Shown here piece after piece: positions 17,795 through 27,100 of a DNA stretch of 64,000 nt (the first letter of the stretch is position 1; the number at the start of each line of letters is the position of its first letter). The position numbers and the translations under genes are program-made. Origin of the DNA: Pseudomonas cremoricolorata DSM 17059 = NBRC 16634 (GTDB taxonomy: Bacteria; Pseudomonadota; Gammaproteobacteria; Pseudomonadales; Pseudomonadaceae); contig NZ_AUEA01000008.1 in NCBI RefSeq assembly GCF_000425745.1, positions 124,001 through 188,000 on the forward strand, in the 5' to 3' direction. The notes below the pieces were generated by a model. That model did no database searches, was not told the origin of the DNA, and saw only the letters and a program-made list of their open reading frames with translations.

Positions 17795-17867
17795 GCTAAC
17801 CCTTTTGACCGATGGAAACAGGGCCCTAAATTCATTCAACACGTAACACCGTAAAGAGGACCAACCG

Positions 17868-20270
17868 ATGAGGCCCATCCGCCTTGACCGTTTCTGCATG
17901 GGGCTGCTGGCCCTGTTGCTGTGGGTCGCCACGCCCGCCTGGGCGGCCACTGCCGATCCGGCGCCGCGCCCGGCGGTGGTCGAGCAGCAGAGCCTGGAGG
18001 ACAACGCCAGCCTCGAGCAGCTCGGCGCGCGCCTCGATCAGGTGCGCCAAGGTGTCACCAGCAGCGCCAACGATGACCTGCTGTCACAACTGCGCCAGGC
18101 CGCCTTGCAAGTGCAGCGCCAGGCCGCCGACCTCGCCACCCAGCGCAGCACCGACGTGCAGCGGGTCGCCGATCAACTGAGCGTGGTCGGCCCGCCCCAG
18201 GCCGATGAACCCGACACCCTGACCCAGCAGCGCAAGCAGCTCACGGCCCAGCAAAAATCCCTGCAAACCGAGCAGAAGCAGGCCAGCGACCTGACCCAGT
18301 CGGCGCGAGACCTGTCGACGCAGATCGTCAACCTGCGCCGCAGCCTGTTCAACTCGCAGATCACCAGCCGCGCCGCCAGCCCGCTGAGTCCGGCGTTCTG
18401 GTCGAGCCTGATCCAGCCCACCGATGAAGACGTGGCACGCCTCGGTGCCCTGCGCAGCGATGCCGCCGACGCCGTGGCCAGCGCGTTCAGCGCCGAGCAC
18501 CGTTGGCTGTTCCTCAGCAGCCTGCTGGCCGCCGTACTGGTGTGGACGCTTGGTCGCCGCCTGCTGGAAAAGGCCCTGGCCTACCTGGTGGTGCGTTGGC
18601 TGCCGGAAGGACGCCTGCGCCGCAGCGCCCTGGCTTTGGGCGTCAGCCTGGCGACCCTGAGCACCATCGGTGGCGCGGTGTCACTGGTGCGCTGGGGCCT
18701 GGAAACCAGCGCCGAACTCAGCACCGATCTGACCAGCCTGACCGATCACATCCTCACCCTGGTGGTGTTCAGCGCCTTCATCGCCGGGCTTGGCCGCGCC
18801 ATGCTGATGCTGCAACGCCCGTCCTGGCGCCTGCCGCCGATCCCCGATGAAATCGCCAGTGCTCTGGGTTGGTTCCCGCAGGCGCTGGCCCTGGCGCTGA
18901 TGCTGCTGCTCACCGTCGAGCGCATCAACAGCGTGATCGGCACCAGCCTGGCGCTGACCCTGGCCAGCAACGGCCTCACCGCGCTGGTGGTCTCGGGCCT
19001 GTTCCTGGGCGCACTGGTGCGCTACCGCCGCAGCCGCCGGCTGCACGACCTACCGCGTCCATCGGGGCTGGCCGGGCTGATTCCGTTCGTGATGCTGGTG
19101 TGGGTGCTGGTGATCATCGTCGCGCTGCTCACCGGCTTCCTGACCCTGGCCTACTTCCTCACCGCCAAGCTGCTGTGGATCAGCGTGGTCGCCACCTGCG
19201 CCTACCTGATGGTCACGGTGTTCGGCGACCTCTGCGAAAACCTGCTGTCGCCGCGTCAACCCGGTGGCCTGGCGTTGGCTTCGGCACTGGGGCTGCAACA
19301 CCGCCACCAGGCCCAGGCCAGCACCATTCTTGCTGGCGTGGGTCGCACGCTGATGCTGTTCATCGCGGCGATGTTCGCCTTCCTGCCGTCCGGCACCAGC
19401 CCCGGCGAACTGCTGATGAGCCTGGGGGAATGGGACGGCAGCGGCGGTAAGGTGCTCGGCAACCTCAACCTGGTGCCCACCGACATCTTCCTCGCCGTGG
19501 CGATCTTCTTCGGCGGGCTGTTCGCCATTCGTGTGGTCAAGCGCTGGCTGGGCGAACGCCTGCTGCCGGACACCGACATGGACGCCGGCATGCGTGCCTC
19601 GCTGGTGACCCTGGTCGGCTATATCGGCTTCCTGTTCCTCGCATCACTGGTGATGTCGACCCTGCACATCAACCTCACCAGCCTGACCTGGGTGGTCAGT
19701 GCGCTGTCGGTGGGTATCGGTTTCGGCTTGCAGCAGATCGTGCAGAACTTCATTTCCGGCCTGATCTTGCTGACCGAACGGCCGGTCAAGGTCGGCGACT
19801 GGGTGAGCCTGGCCGGGGTCGAGGGCGACATTCGCCGGATCAACGTGCGCGCCACGGAAATCCAGATGTCCGACCGCTCGACGGTGATCGTGCCCAACTC
19901 GCAGTTCATCTCGCAGAACGTGCGCAACGTGACCATGGGCAATGCCCTGGGCGTGGTCGGTATCACCCTGACCCTGCCGCTGGACACCGATGCCAACAAG
20001 GTTCGCGAACTGCTGCTGAACGCTTACCACGAGCACGAAGGCATTCTCGACGCGCCGGCGCCGTCGGTGAGCTTCAAGGACATCACCGCCGCCGGCATGG
20101 TGTTGTCGGTGAGCGGCTACGTGGCTGGCCCGCGGCAAGTCTCCGGTGCCCGTAGCGACCTGCTGTTCACCATCCTCGGCCGCCTGCGCGAAGAAGGCAT
20201 CGCCTTGTCGTCGCCGCAGAGCATGTTGCTGTTGCAGGACGGCACGCCGGCCGCCGACCCCTCGGAGTAA
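17868..20270 (+). CDS. DUF3772/MscS-family mechanosensitive channel
   Basis: 800 residues. A Sec signal peptide (LLALLLWVATPAWA) leads into a periplasmic coiled region rich in Gln/Ser and charged residues (about 30-190) and the DUF3772 domain. About ten membrane segments follow, then the MscS pore and beta domain: VSALSVGIGFGLQQIVQNF (about residue 610), GLILLTERPVKVGDWV, and RSTVIVPNSQFISQNVRN. The large size places it with the YbiO/MscK-like class that relieves osmotic downshock. A strong terminator hairpin follows at 20286. Confidence 0.88.
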   Translation: MRPIRLDRFCMGLLALLLWVATPAWAATADPAPRPAVVEQQSLEDNASLEQLGARLDQVRQGVTSSANDDLLSQLRQAALQVQRQAADLATQRSTDVQRVADQLSVVGPPQADEPDTLTQQRKQLTAQQKSLQTEQKQASDLTQSARDLSTQIVNLRRSLFNSQITSRAASPLSPAFWSSLIQPTDEDVARLGALRSDAADAVASAFSAEHRWLFLSSLLAAVLVWTLGRRLLEKALAYLVVRWLPEGRLRRSALALGVSLATLSTIGGAVSLVRWGLETSAELSTDLTSLTDHILTLVVFSAFIAGLGRAMLMLQRPSWRLPPIPDEIASALGWFPQALALALMLLLTVERINSVIGTSLALTLASNGLTALVVSGLFLGALVRYRRSRRLHDLPRPSGLAGLIPFVMLVWVLVIIVALLTGFLTLAYFLTAKLLWISVVATCAYLMVTVFGDLCENLLSPRQPGGLALASALGLQHRHQAQASTILAGVGRTLMLFIAAMFAFLPSGTSPGELLMSLGEWDGSGGKVLGNLNLVPTDIFLAVAIFFGGLFAIRVVKRWLGERLLPDTDMDAGMRASLVTLVGYIGFLFLASLVMSTLHINLTSLTWVVSALSVGIGFGLQQIVQNFISGLILLTERPVKVGDWVSLAGVEGDIRRINVRATEIQMSDRSTVIVPNSQFISQNVRNVTMGNALGVVGITLTLPLDTDANKVRELLLNAYHEHEGILDAPAPSVSFKDITAAGMVLSVSGYVAGPRQVSGARSDLLFTILGRLREEGIALSSPQSMLLLQDGTPAADPSE

Positions 20271-20285
20271 CGCGCGGTATGGATG

Positions 20286-20317
20286 ACAACGGCCCGTTTC
20301 GACGGGCCGTTGTCGTT
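20286..20317 (+). terminator. Terminator of the MscS-family gene
   Basis: ACAACGGCCCG (20286-20296) pairs with CGGGCCGTTGT (20303-20313) around TTTCGA, followed by CGTT. The 11-bp perfect stem is 16 bases past the channel stop and also abuts the end of the convergent DUF3077 gene. Confidence 0.75.
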
Positions 20318-20586
20318 CAGGGCGTGGTAGTGAGGGCGGGCGAGGGTGGCTGCAACGCATGCCCCAGCAACGCCTGACCGGTACGCGCCGCATGCGCAGC
20401 GCCTATCAGCATGCCCACACCGGGCGCGCCTGCACTGGCCAGGCAGTATTCGTCGAGAACGTCTTCGATGCTCTGGAGCAATTGCGCGGCGTAGGCCAGG
20501 GCATCCTCTGGGCTGAGGTCGCTGTGGATGGACAAGTAGGGGGTGTGGATGAGTTTGCGGGGCGGGTCGGGGATGGGATTGTTCAT
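20317..20586 (-). CDS. DUF3077-like small protein
   Basis: 89 residues. The ATG at 20586 follows GGAG on the minus strand. The sequence LSPEDALAYAAQLLQSIEDV followed by LDEYCLASAGAP and GVGMLIGAAHAARTGQALL is typical of the short DUF3077 proteins common in Pseudomonas. Their function is unknown and they are soluble. It converges on the MscS gene and shares the terminator hairpin. Confidence 0.7.
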   Translation of the reverse strand: MNNPIPDPPRKLIHTPYLSIHSDLSPEDALAYAAQLLQSIEDVLDEYCLASAGAPGVGMLIGAAHAARTGQALLGHALQPPSPALTTTP

Positions 20587-20645
20587 GACAGAGCTCCAAG
20601 TAGTGAACAGGAGCTACCAAACAGATTCCTCTCACAAAATCAGGG

Positions 20646-20725
20646 TGGCAGCCGTTCGCGGTGTGAGAGACCGGCGAGCCCTGGAAATTCCGGCCAGGCC
20701 GAAGCCTGCCCGCGAACGGCTGCCA
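20646..20725. repeat. 16-bp inverted repeat (REP- or MITE-like)
   Basis: TGGCAGCCGTTCGCGG (20646-20661) is the exact reverse complement of 20710-20725, with 48 bp between. The interior contains smaller CCTGG/CCAGG pairings. Such ends are typical of intergenic REP or miniature elements in Pseudomonas, but no second copy occurs in this window. Confidence 0.55.
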
Positions 20726-20985
20726 TAACACTGGCATTTGGCATAGCCGGGCTCTGACACCCCATCGCCAATCGGGGCGACCTGGGGAAGCTAGTCCCTA
20801 TGAACTTGTCCGGCAATATTGAAACGGCTGCAGCGTCGGTAGGATAAATCTCTAGCGTCAGGACCTGAAGCATTCGCAGAAACATTCGGAATTCTCTGAC
20901 ACTTCGTCACGATGCCCGCCTACGAAGTGAAGAATGTCGCGACTACCGCCATCGCACCGCAGCGCCATCAAGCTCATTTGACGGA

Positions 20986-21122
20986 CGTGTCGCTATTTCT
21001 GCTTTTCAGCGACACGTTCTGCCCTCATGTCGCTGCCAGCGACATGAGGGCAGAACGTGTACTCGGAAATGGGTTTTAGCGACATGAGCAGCCCACCGCG
21101 GAGATGAGAGTGGCTAAAACCC
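20986..21122. repeat. Perfect 23-bp hairpin with competing stems upstream of fic
   Basis: 21012-21034 and 21038-21060 are exact reverse complements around the loop GCC. A second stem, CGTGTCGCT (20986-20994) with AGCGACACG (21008-21016), shares bases with it, so only one can form. A third stem, GGGTTTTAGC (21071-21080) with GCTAAAACCC (21113-21122), lies downstream. The hexamer AGCGAC or its complement occurs five times in this stretch. This could be an operator array, an RNA switch or the relic of a small mobile element. Confidence 0.6.
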
Positions 21123-21200
21123 GTGCCTGATTGAAGCCTTACCAGCAAACCCGCAAGTGATAGGATGCGCTCCGATACTCAGCGCTCCAGAGTGCCAACC

Positions 21201-22208
21201 ATGAAGTCTTACCAGCCCCCACTGACTATCACCCCACGCATACTCGCGCTGGTCGCCGACATCAGCGAGCAGGTCGGGGTGCTGACCGCCAGGCGCGAAG
21301 CGGCCATGGCCCCGCAGTTGCGGCGCGGCAACCGCATTCGCACCATCCAGGCCTCGCTGGCCATCGAAAACAATACCCTCGATGTCGAGCAAGTGACGGC
21401 TGTGCTGGATGGCAAACGTGTGCTTGGGCTGCCGCGGGAAATTCAGGAAGTGCGCAACGCCTTCCAGGCCTACGAAGCGATGCCGGGCTGGAATCCGGCG
21501 CAGTTGAACGACCTGCTGGCCGCGCATCGTCTGCTCATGCATGGCTTGATCGATGACGCGGGCCAACTGCGCAACAGCGGCGTTGGGATCTATCGAGAAC
21601 AACGCCTGTTGCATATGGCCCCTCCCGCCAGTCGCTTGAGCTCGCTGATGCAGGATCTGCTGGGCTGGTTGGCGAGCAGTGACTGGCCGCCGTTGATCAA
21701 CAGTTGTGTCTTCCACTACGAATTCGAGTTCATCCACCCCTTCGCTGATGGCAATGGGCGGATGGGACGGTTGTGGCAAACCTTGATTCTCAGCCGCTGG
21801 CGTCCGGTGCTAGCTTACCTGCCAGTGGAATCGGTGATCTGCGCCCGGCAGGAGGCTTACTACGCAGCATTGGCCTGCGCAGACCAGGCTGCTGAGGCCA
21901 CGCCTTTCGTGGTATTCATGCTTGAAGCGCTGCAGCTGGCGCTGCGCGAGGCCAGCGACAGCGAGCACGTAACCGTACAAGTAAGCGACCAAGTAAACGT
22001 ACAAGTAAGCGACCAAGTAGCGAAGCTGTTGGCCGTACTGACTCCTGGGGTTGCGTTCAAAGCCAGCGAACTGATGCAACGCCTTGGCCTGGTACACCGG
22101 GCGACGTTCAACAAGAACTACCTCAAACCCGCACTGGCCGCGGGCGTGATCGAGATGACCGATCCCGACTCGCCTCGCAGCCCTGCCCAGCAGTACCGTC
22201 GGGTGTGA
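21201..22208 (+). CDS. Fic family protein (probable AMP transferase) with C-terminal winged helix
   Basis: 335 residues from ATG 21201. The N-terminal region contains a class II inhibitory motif SLAIEN (S-x-x-x-E-N, about residue 55), which blocks the active site until relieved. The Fic motif HPFADGNGRMGR (about 178-189) has the catalytic His. After a repetitive hinge (VTVQVSDQ VNVQVSDQ, encoded by 24-bp repeats), a winged-helix-like end follows (SELMQRLGLVHRATFNKNYL). Fic enzymes usually transfer AMP to a protein hydroxyl group. The DNA-binding-like tail suggests autoregulation. No antitoxin gene precedes it. Confidence 0.88.
   Translation: MKSYQPPLTITPRILALVADISEQVGVLTARREAAMAPQLRRGNRIRTIQASLAIENNTLDVEQVTAVLDGKRVLGLPREIQEVRNAFQAYEAMPGWNPAQLNDLLAAHRLLMHGLIDDAGQLRNSGVGIYREQRLLHMAPPASRLSSLMQDLLGWLASSDWPPLINSCVFHYEFEFIHPFADGNGRMGRLWQTLILSRWRPVLAYLPVESVICARQEAYYAALACADQAAEATPFVVFMLEALQLALREASDSEHVTVQVSDQVNVQVSDQVAKLLAVLTPGVAFKASELMQRLGLVHRATFNKNYLKPALAAGVIEMTDPDSPRSPAQQYRRV
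21974..22019 (+). repeat. Two 24-bp tandem repeats in the Fic hinge
   Basis: The 22-bp cores at 21974-21995 and 21998-22019 are identical, giving a 24-bp period and the peptide repeat VQVSDQV-N. Low-complexity V-x-D-Q-V linkers of this type recur in Fic and related proteins just before winged-helix domains. Confidence 0.8.
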
Positions 22209-22563
22209 CCACAGCACTCATCCACCCGCAAGCCTTCCCCCGACTCACCCATCCAATCGAATTCCTGCTCCTCGTCACCACCCGCGTCACAGCCGTTGAC
22301 GCAAACAGGCATGCCAATCGCGACATCTGACGCAATCGGATAACCGTCGTCGTAATCACGCAGCAACAAGACGTTCTCACGTAATTTCCCACAGGCCGAG
22401 GGGGCTTAAATGGACACCGAAATTCGCTGGCGCAGTGCCGGGTATAGCGTGTAGAACGTCAACAAAATCGCGTGAGTACTGCGTTAATCATTGTTCTGTA
22501 AGGAGAAATGTTCGCCTACGCCTGCCCGTCCTTTCCTGTGTCAGCAAAAAGAGAACAATATCA
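22209..22563. other. 355-bp interval between fic and the permease gene
   Basis: It holds the 19-codon leader ORF (22508-22567) and the permease promoter. On the minus strand an open frame (22369 down past the fic end to 22118) reads YDDGYPIASDVAIGMPVC then VNGCDAGGDEEQEFDW and looks more protein-like than random. It runs into fic and has no recognisable family, so it may be a gene remnant. Nothing else was seen. Confidence 0.4.
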
Positions 22564-22567
22564 ATGA
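22508..22567 (+). CDS. 19-codon leader ORF overlapping the permease start
   Basis: An ATG at 22508 preceded by AAGGAG (22500-22505; spacing only 2 bases, which is short) opens a 19-residue frame. Its TGA stop (22565-22567) overlaps the permease ATG (22564-22566) in an ATGA junction. The permease itself has only a weak SD. Translational coupling or attenuation is therefore plausible. No run of regulatory codons is seen. Confidence 0.45.
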   Translation: MFAYACPSFPVSAKREQYQ

Positions 22568-23961
22568 ACACCGTGGGATCTGATGGCAATGCCCTTGCGC
22601 AAGGGTTCAAGCCACGTCATGTAACGATGCTGTCGATTGCCGGCATCATCGGCGCCGGACTATTCGTCGGTTCTGGGCACGCCATCGCGGCAGCCGGCCC
22701 AGCCACCATCATTTCGTACTTCGTGGCCGGGACCTTGGTGGTTCTGGTCATGCGCATGCTCGGTGAGATGGCAGTGGCCCATCCCGACACCGGCTCGTTC
22801 TCCACCTACGCCGACCAGGCCATCGGCCGCTGGGCCGGCTACACCATCGGTTGGCTGTACTGGTGGTTCTGGGTGCTGGTGATTCCCATCGAAGCTCTGG
22901 CCGCCGGGCACGTGCTCAACGCCTGGTTCCCGCAGGTCGACAGCTGGATCTTCGCCCTCGCCTCGGTGCTGCTGCTGGCCTGCACCAACCTGTTCAGCGT
23001 GGCCAAGTACGGCGAGTTCGAGTTCTGGTTCGCGATTCTCAAGGTCACCGCGATTCTGGCCTTCATCGGCCTGGGCTTCTCGGCCCTGATGGGCTGGCTG
23101 CCAGACCGCGAAGTGAGCGGCCTGAGCACCTTGATCGCCGAGAAGGGCGGCTTCGCCCCCAATGGCTGGTCGGCGGTGATCGGCGCCTTCATCACCGTGA
23201 TGTTCAGCTTCATCGGCACGGAAGCGGTGACCATCGCCGCCTCCGAGTCCAGCGACCCGTCGCGCAACATCGCCAAGGCCACGCGCTCGGTGATCTGGCG
23301 GATCAGCACCTTCTATATCCTGTCGATCTTCGTGATCATCTCCGTGGTGCCGTGGAACGACCCGCAACTGGCCGTGGTGGGTTCCTATCAGCGCGCGCTG
23401 GAAATCATGAACATCCCCCACGCCGCCTTCCTGGTCGACATGGTGGTGCTGGTCGCGGTCACCAGCTGCATGAACTCGTCGATCTACATCGCCTCGCGGA
23501 TGATGTACTCGCTGGCCAAGCGCGGCGACGCCCCGGCCATGCTCAAGGGCACCAGCAAGGTCGGTGTACCGCGTGCAGCAGTGTTCGGCAGCACCCTGAT
23601 CGGCGCCGGCATCGCAGTGCTCAACTACTTCGCACCCAAGGGCGTATTCGAGTTCCTGCTGGCCAGCTCGGGCGCTATCGCGCTGCTGGTGTACCTGGTC
23701 ATCGCCATCTCGCAACTGCGCATGCGCCGTCGCCTTGAGCGCGAGAACACCGAGCTGAAGTTCCGCATGTGGCTGTTCCCGTACCTGACCTGGCTGGTGA
23801 TCATCTTCATCAGCTGCGCCCTGGGCGTGATGATGTTCACCGAGGCGCACCGCGCCGAAGTCAGCGCCACCCTGGGCCTGGCCATCGTGATTTCCTTCCT
23901 CGGCATCGTCACCACCCGCAGCCATGCACGGCGTGCGGTAGGTGTGGGCTCGCTCGGCTGA
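22564..23961 (+). CDS. gabP: Amino acid permease, GABA permease type
   Basis: 465 residues and twelve hydrophobic segments. The sequence follows E. coli GabP closely: RHVTMLSIAGIIGAGLFVGS, HPDTGSFSTYADQAIGRWAG, YTIGWLYWWFWVLVIPIEA, GTEAVTIAASESSDP, VTSCMNSSIYIASRMMYSLA and SSGAIALLVYLVIAISQLRM. It is an APC-superfamily proton symporter of the inner membrane, taking up 4-aminobutyrate or a related amino acid. No gabDT genes are adjacent. Its start is coupled to a leader ORF, and a hairpin terminator follows. Confidence 0.82.
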   Translation: MNTVGSDGNALAQGFKPRHVTMLSIAGIIGAGLFVGSGHAIAAAGPATIISYFVAGTLVVLVMRMLGEMAVAHPDTGSFSTYADQAIGRWAGYTIGWLYWWFWVLVIPIEALAAGHVLNAWFPQVDSWIFALASVLLLACTNLFSVAKYGEFEFWFAILKVTAILAFIGLGFSALMGWLPDREVSGLSTLIAEKGGFAPNGWSAVIGAFITVMFSFIGTEAVTIAASESSDPSRNIAKATRSVIWRISTFYILSIFVIISVVPWNDPQLAVVGSYQRALEIMNIPHAAFLVDMVVLVAVTSCMNSSIYIASRMMYSLAKRGDAPAMLKGTSKVGVPRAAVFGSTLIGAGIAVLNYFAPKGVFEFLLASSGAIALLVYLVIAISQLRMRRRLERENTELKFRMWLFPYLTWLVIIFISCALGVMMFTEAHRAEVSATLGLAIVISFLGIVTTRSHARRAVGVGSLG

Positions 23962-23978
23962 GGTCGACGCGCTGTGCC

Positions 23979-24013
23979 TGACCTGCGAACGGCGGCTCGC
24001 CGTTCGCAGGTCA
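23979..24013. terminator. 15-bp hairpin after the permease gene
   Basis: 23979-23993 (TGACCTGCGAACGGC) pairs perfectly with 23999-24013 around GGCTC, 17 bases after the permease stop. It separates the permease transcript from the NRPS operon promoter. No T tract follows. Confidence 0.6.
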
Positions 24014-24087
24014 ACCTTCCTGGCCGAACACGCTTCAAACGATGAAGATTTGCCTTACAGGCATTAGCGCCAACACCTCCCTTCGCT

Positions 24088-24112
24088 GCTAATTTTTCCT
24101 GCACCGGTTCGT
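24088..24112 (+). promoter_or_regulatory. Candidate PvdS-type (iron-starvation sigma) promoter of the NRPS operon
   Basis: GCTAATT (24088-24094), a 15-base spacer, then CGT (24110-24112) resembles the PvdS/PfrI recognition pattern (TAAAT, about 16 bases, CGT) with one mismatch in the first block. It lies 56 bp before the first NRPS start codon, as expected for a pyoverdine synthetase gene. Confidence 0.5.
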
Positions 24113-24167
24113 TCTATAGGGACGACGCGTCCGCGCGTCTCCCGCCTCTGCAACCGGATGCCTCGAC

Positions 24168-27100
24168 ATGAACGCTGATCAATCCCTCACGCTCGCCGGC
24201 CGCTTCATCGGCCTGCCTCTGGACAAGCGCCGCACCTTCCTCGCGGCGCTGGAAAAGGAAGGGGTCAGCTTTCAGCAACTGCCGATTCCGGCAGGGGTCG
24301 AGGCGAGTGATCGGCATGCGCTGTCGTACGCCCAGCAGCGCATGTGGTTCCTCTGGGAGCTGGAGCCGGGCAGCGGCGCCTACAACCTGCCGGCAGCGGT
24401 ACGGCTGACCGGCGCTCTGGATGTTGCGGTGCTCGAGCAGGCCTTCGCTGCGCTGGTCGAGCGCCACGAAACCCTGCGCACGGTGTTTCGCCGCGAGGCC
24501 GACGGGCAGGTGCAGCAGGTGCCGTTGCAGGCAGCGGTAAGCGTGCAGCAGCAGTCACTGGCACATCTGCATGACACCGAACGCGAACAGCAGGTCGTGG
24601 CGCAGGCCGAAGCCATGGCCGTGCAGCCGTTCGATCTGCTGAGCGGGCCGCTGCTGCGCATTCGCCTGTTGCACCTGGGCGATGACCAACATGTGCTGCT
24701 GCTGACCCTGCACCACATCGTCGCCGACGGCTGGTCGCTGGCGGTGCTCATCGATGAGTTCATCCGCGCCTACAGCGCGTTGCTTTGCGGCCGCCAACCC
24801 GAGTGGCCGGCGCTGCCGATCCAGTACCGCGACTACGCCCTGTGGCAGCGCCGCTGGCTGGAGGCCGGCGAACGCCAGCGCCAGCTCGACTACTGGCTGA
24901 CGCAACTGGGCAACGAACACCCAGCGCTGGAGCTGCCCAGCGACCGCCCACGACCGGCCCAGCCCAGCTACCGCGGGCGGCGGCTGGCGTTGTCTGTCGA
25001 GCCTGCACTGGCCGAGCGACTGCGCGCCCTCTCGCGGCGCCAGGAGGTGTCGCTGTTCGTGGTCCTGCTCGGCGCCTTCAGCCTGCTGCTGCAGCGCTAC
25101 AGCGGCCAGCACGACATCCGCATCGGCACGCCCATCGCCAACCGCAACCGCGCCGAGGTGGAAGGGCTGATCGGCTTCTTCGTCAACACCCAGGTGCTGC
25201 GCACCCGCATCGACAACCAGCAGTCGGTGACCGCCTTCCTCCAAGGCCTCAAGGCTGTAGTGCTCGGCGCCCAGGCCCATCAGGACCTGCCTTTCGAGCA
25301 ACTGGTCGAAGCCCTGCAACTGCCCCGCGATGCCAGCCGCACGCCGCTGTTCCAGGTCATGTACAACCACCAGCCGCAGGTGAGCGACATCGCCAGCTAC
25401 GCGCTGCCCGCCGGGCTGAGCCTGCAGCAGGTGCAGTGGCAGAGCAGCACCACGCAGTTCGACCTGACCCTCGACACCTTCGAGAAAGCCGGCGAACTGC
25501 ATGCCGCGCTGACCTACGCCAGTGACCTGTTCGACGCTGCCAGCATCGCGCGCATGGGCCAGCACTGGACTGCACTGCTGCAAGGACTGGTGGAAGGTGA
25601 CGAACGACGCCTGGCCGAGTTGCCGATGCTTGCGGCCGACGAGGCGCTGGCCACCGTGCGCGAGTGGAACCCCGCCGTGGGCGAGCACGCCGTGCAGCAC
25701 TGCTTGCACCAGGTCATCGCCACGCAGGCCGAGCAGCGCCCCGAAGCTATCGCCATAACCGCTGCCGGCGCTTCACTGACCTACGCACAACTCGACCGTC
25801 GCGCCAACGCACTCGCTCACCGCCTGGTCGAGCAGGGCGCCGGCCCCGACGTGCTGGTGGGCCTGGCCGCCGAGCGCAGCCCGCAGATGCTGGTCGGCCT
25901 GCTGGCGATTCTCAAGGCCGGTGCGGCGTACGTGCCGCTCGACCCGGCGTATCCCCGCGAGCGGTTGACCTACATGATCGAAGACAGCCGCATGGCGCTG
26001 CTGCTTGGTCAGCCCCAGGTCGTCGAACGCCTGCCGCTGCCGGCGCAGTTGCCGGTGCTCAATCTCGACAGCGATGCCGAACGCGAAGATGCCCCGCAGG
26101 TGACGGTAAGCCCCGACAACCTGGCCTACGTCATCTACACCTCCGGCTCCACTGGTCAACCGAAAGGCACCTTGCTGACCCACCGCAACGTGCTGCGCCT
26201 GTTCGCGGCCACCGACGCCTGGTTCGGTTTCAATGAGCACGATGTGTGGACGCTGTTCCACTCCTTCGGCTTCGACTTTTCGGTGTGGGAAATCTTCGGC
26301 GCGCTGCTGCACGGTGGCCGCCTGCTGGTGGTCGAGCAGGACGTGGCCCGCTCGCCGCGCGAGTTCTATCAATTGCTTTGCGCCGAGCAGGTCACGGTAC
26401 TGAACCAGACCCCTTCAGCGTTCAAGGCGCTGATGCAGGTGGCCTGCGTAGAGCCGGGTGAGCACGCTTTGCGTCAGGTGATCTTCGGCGGTGAAGCGCT
26501 GGACGTGAAAAGCCTGCGCCCGTGGTTCGAACGCTTCGGCGATCAGGCGCCGCAACTGGTGAACATGTACGGCATCACCGAAACCACCGTGCACGTCAGC
26601 TATCGCCCGCTGCACCTGGCGGATCTGGACGCCGAAGCCAGCAGCCCCATCGGCGCCCCGATCAACGACCTGAGCTGGTACCTGCTCGACGCCGATCTCA
26701 ACCCGGTGGCGAAGGGTTGCATCGGTGAGCTGTACATCGGCCGCGCTGGGCTGGCGCGGGGGTATCTGAACCGCGGCGGCCTCAGCGCCACGCGCTTCAT
26801 TCCCAACCCGTTCGAGGAAGCAGGCGCGCGCCTGTACCGCTCCGGCGACCTCGCCCGCTACCGTGCCGATGGCGGCATCGACTACATCGGTCGCATCGAC
26901 CATCAGGTGAAAATCCGCGGCTTCCGCATCGAGCTGGGCGAGATCGAAGCGCAGTTGCTGGCCGATCCACAGGTCGGCAGCGTCGCGGTGCTGACCCACG
27001 GTGAAGGCGAGGCGCTGCAACTGGTCGCCTATGTGGTGCCGAACGATAAAGCGCTGCTGCACGCCGATGCCGACACCCAGGCCGCCACCCGCGAGCAGAT

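Larger units (their letters stand above)
20587..21200. other. 614-bp non-coding region with strong inverted repeats
   Basis: No convincing gene lies here. The region holds a 16-bp inverted repeat (20646-20725) and a structured block (20986-21122) with a perfect 23-bp hairpin and repeated AGCGACAT-type motifs, all upstream of the Fic gene. G+C drops between about 20800 and 21000. A promoter for the Fic gene must lie in its right half, and the left end must contain the promoter of the DUF3077 gene. Confidence 0.6.
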
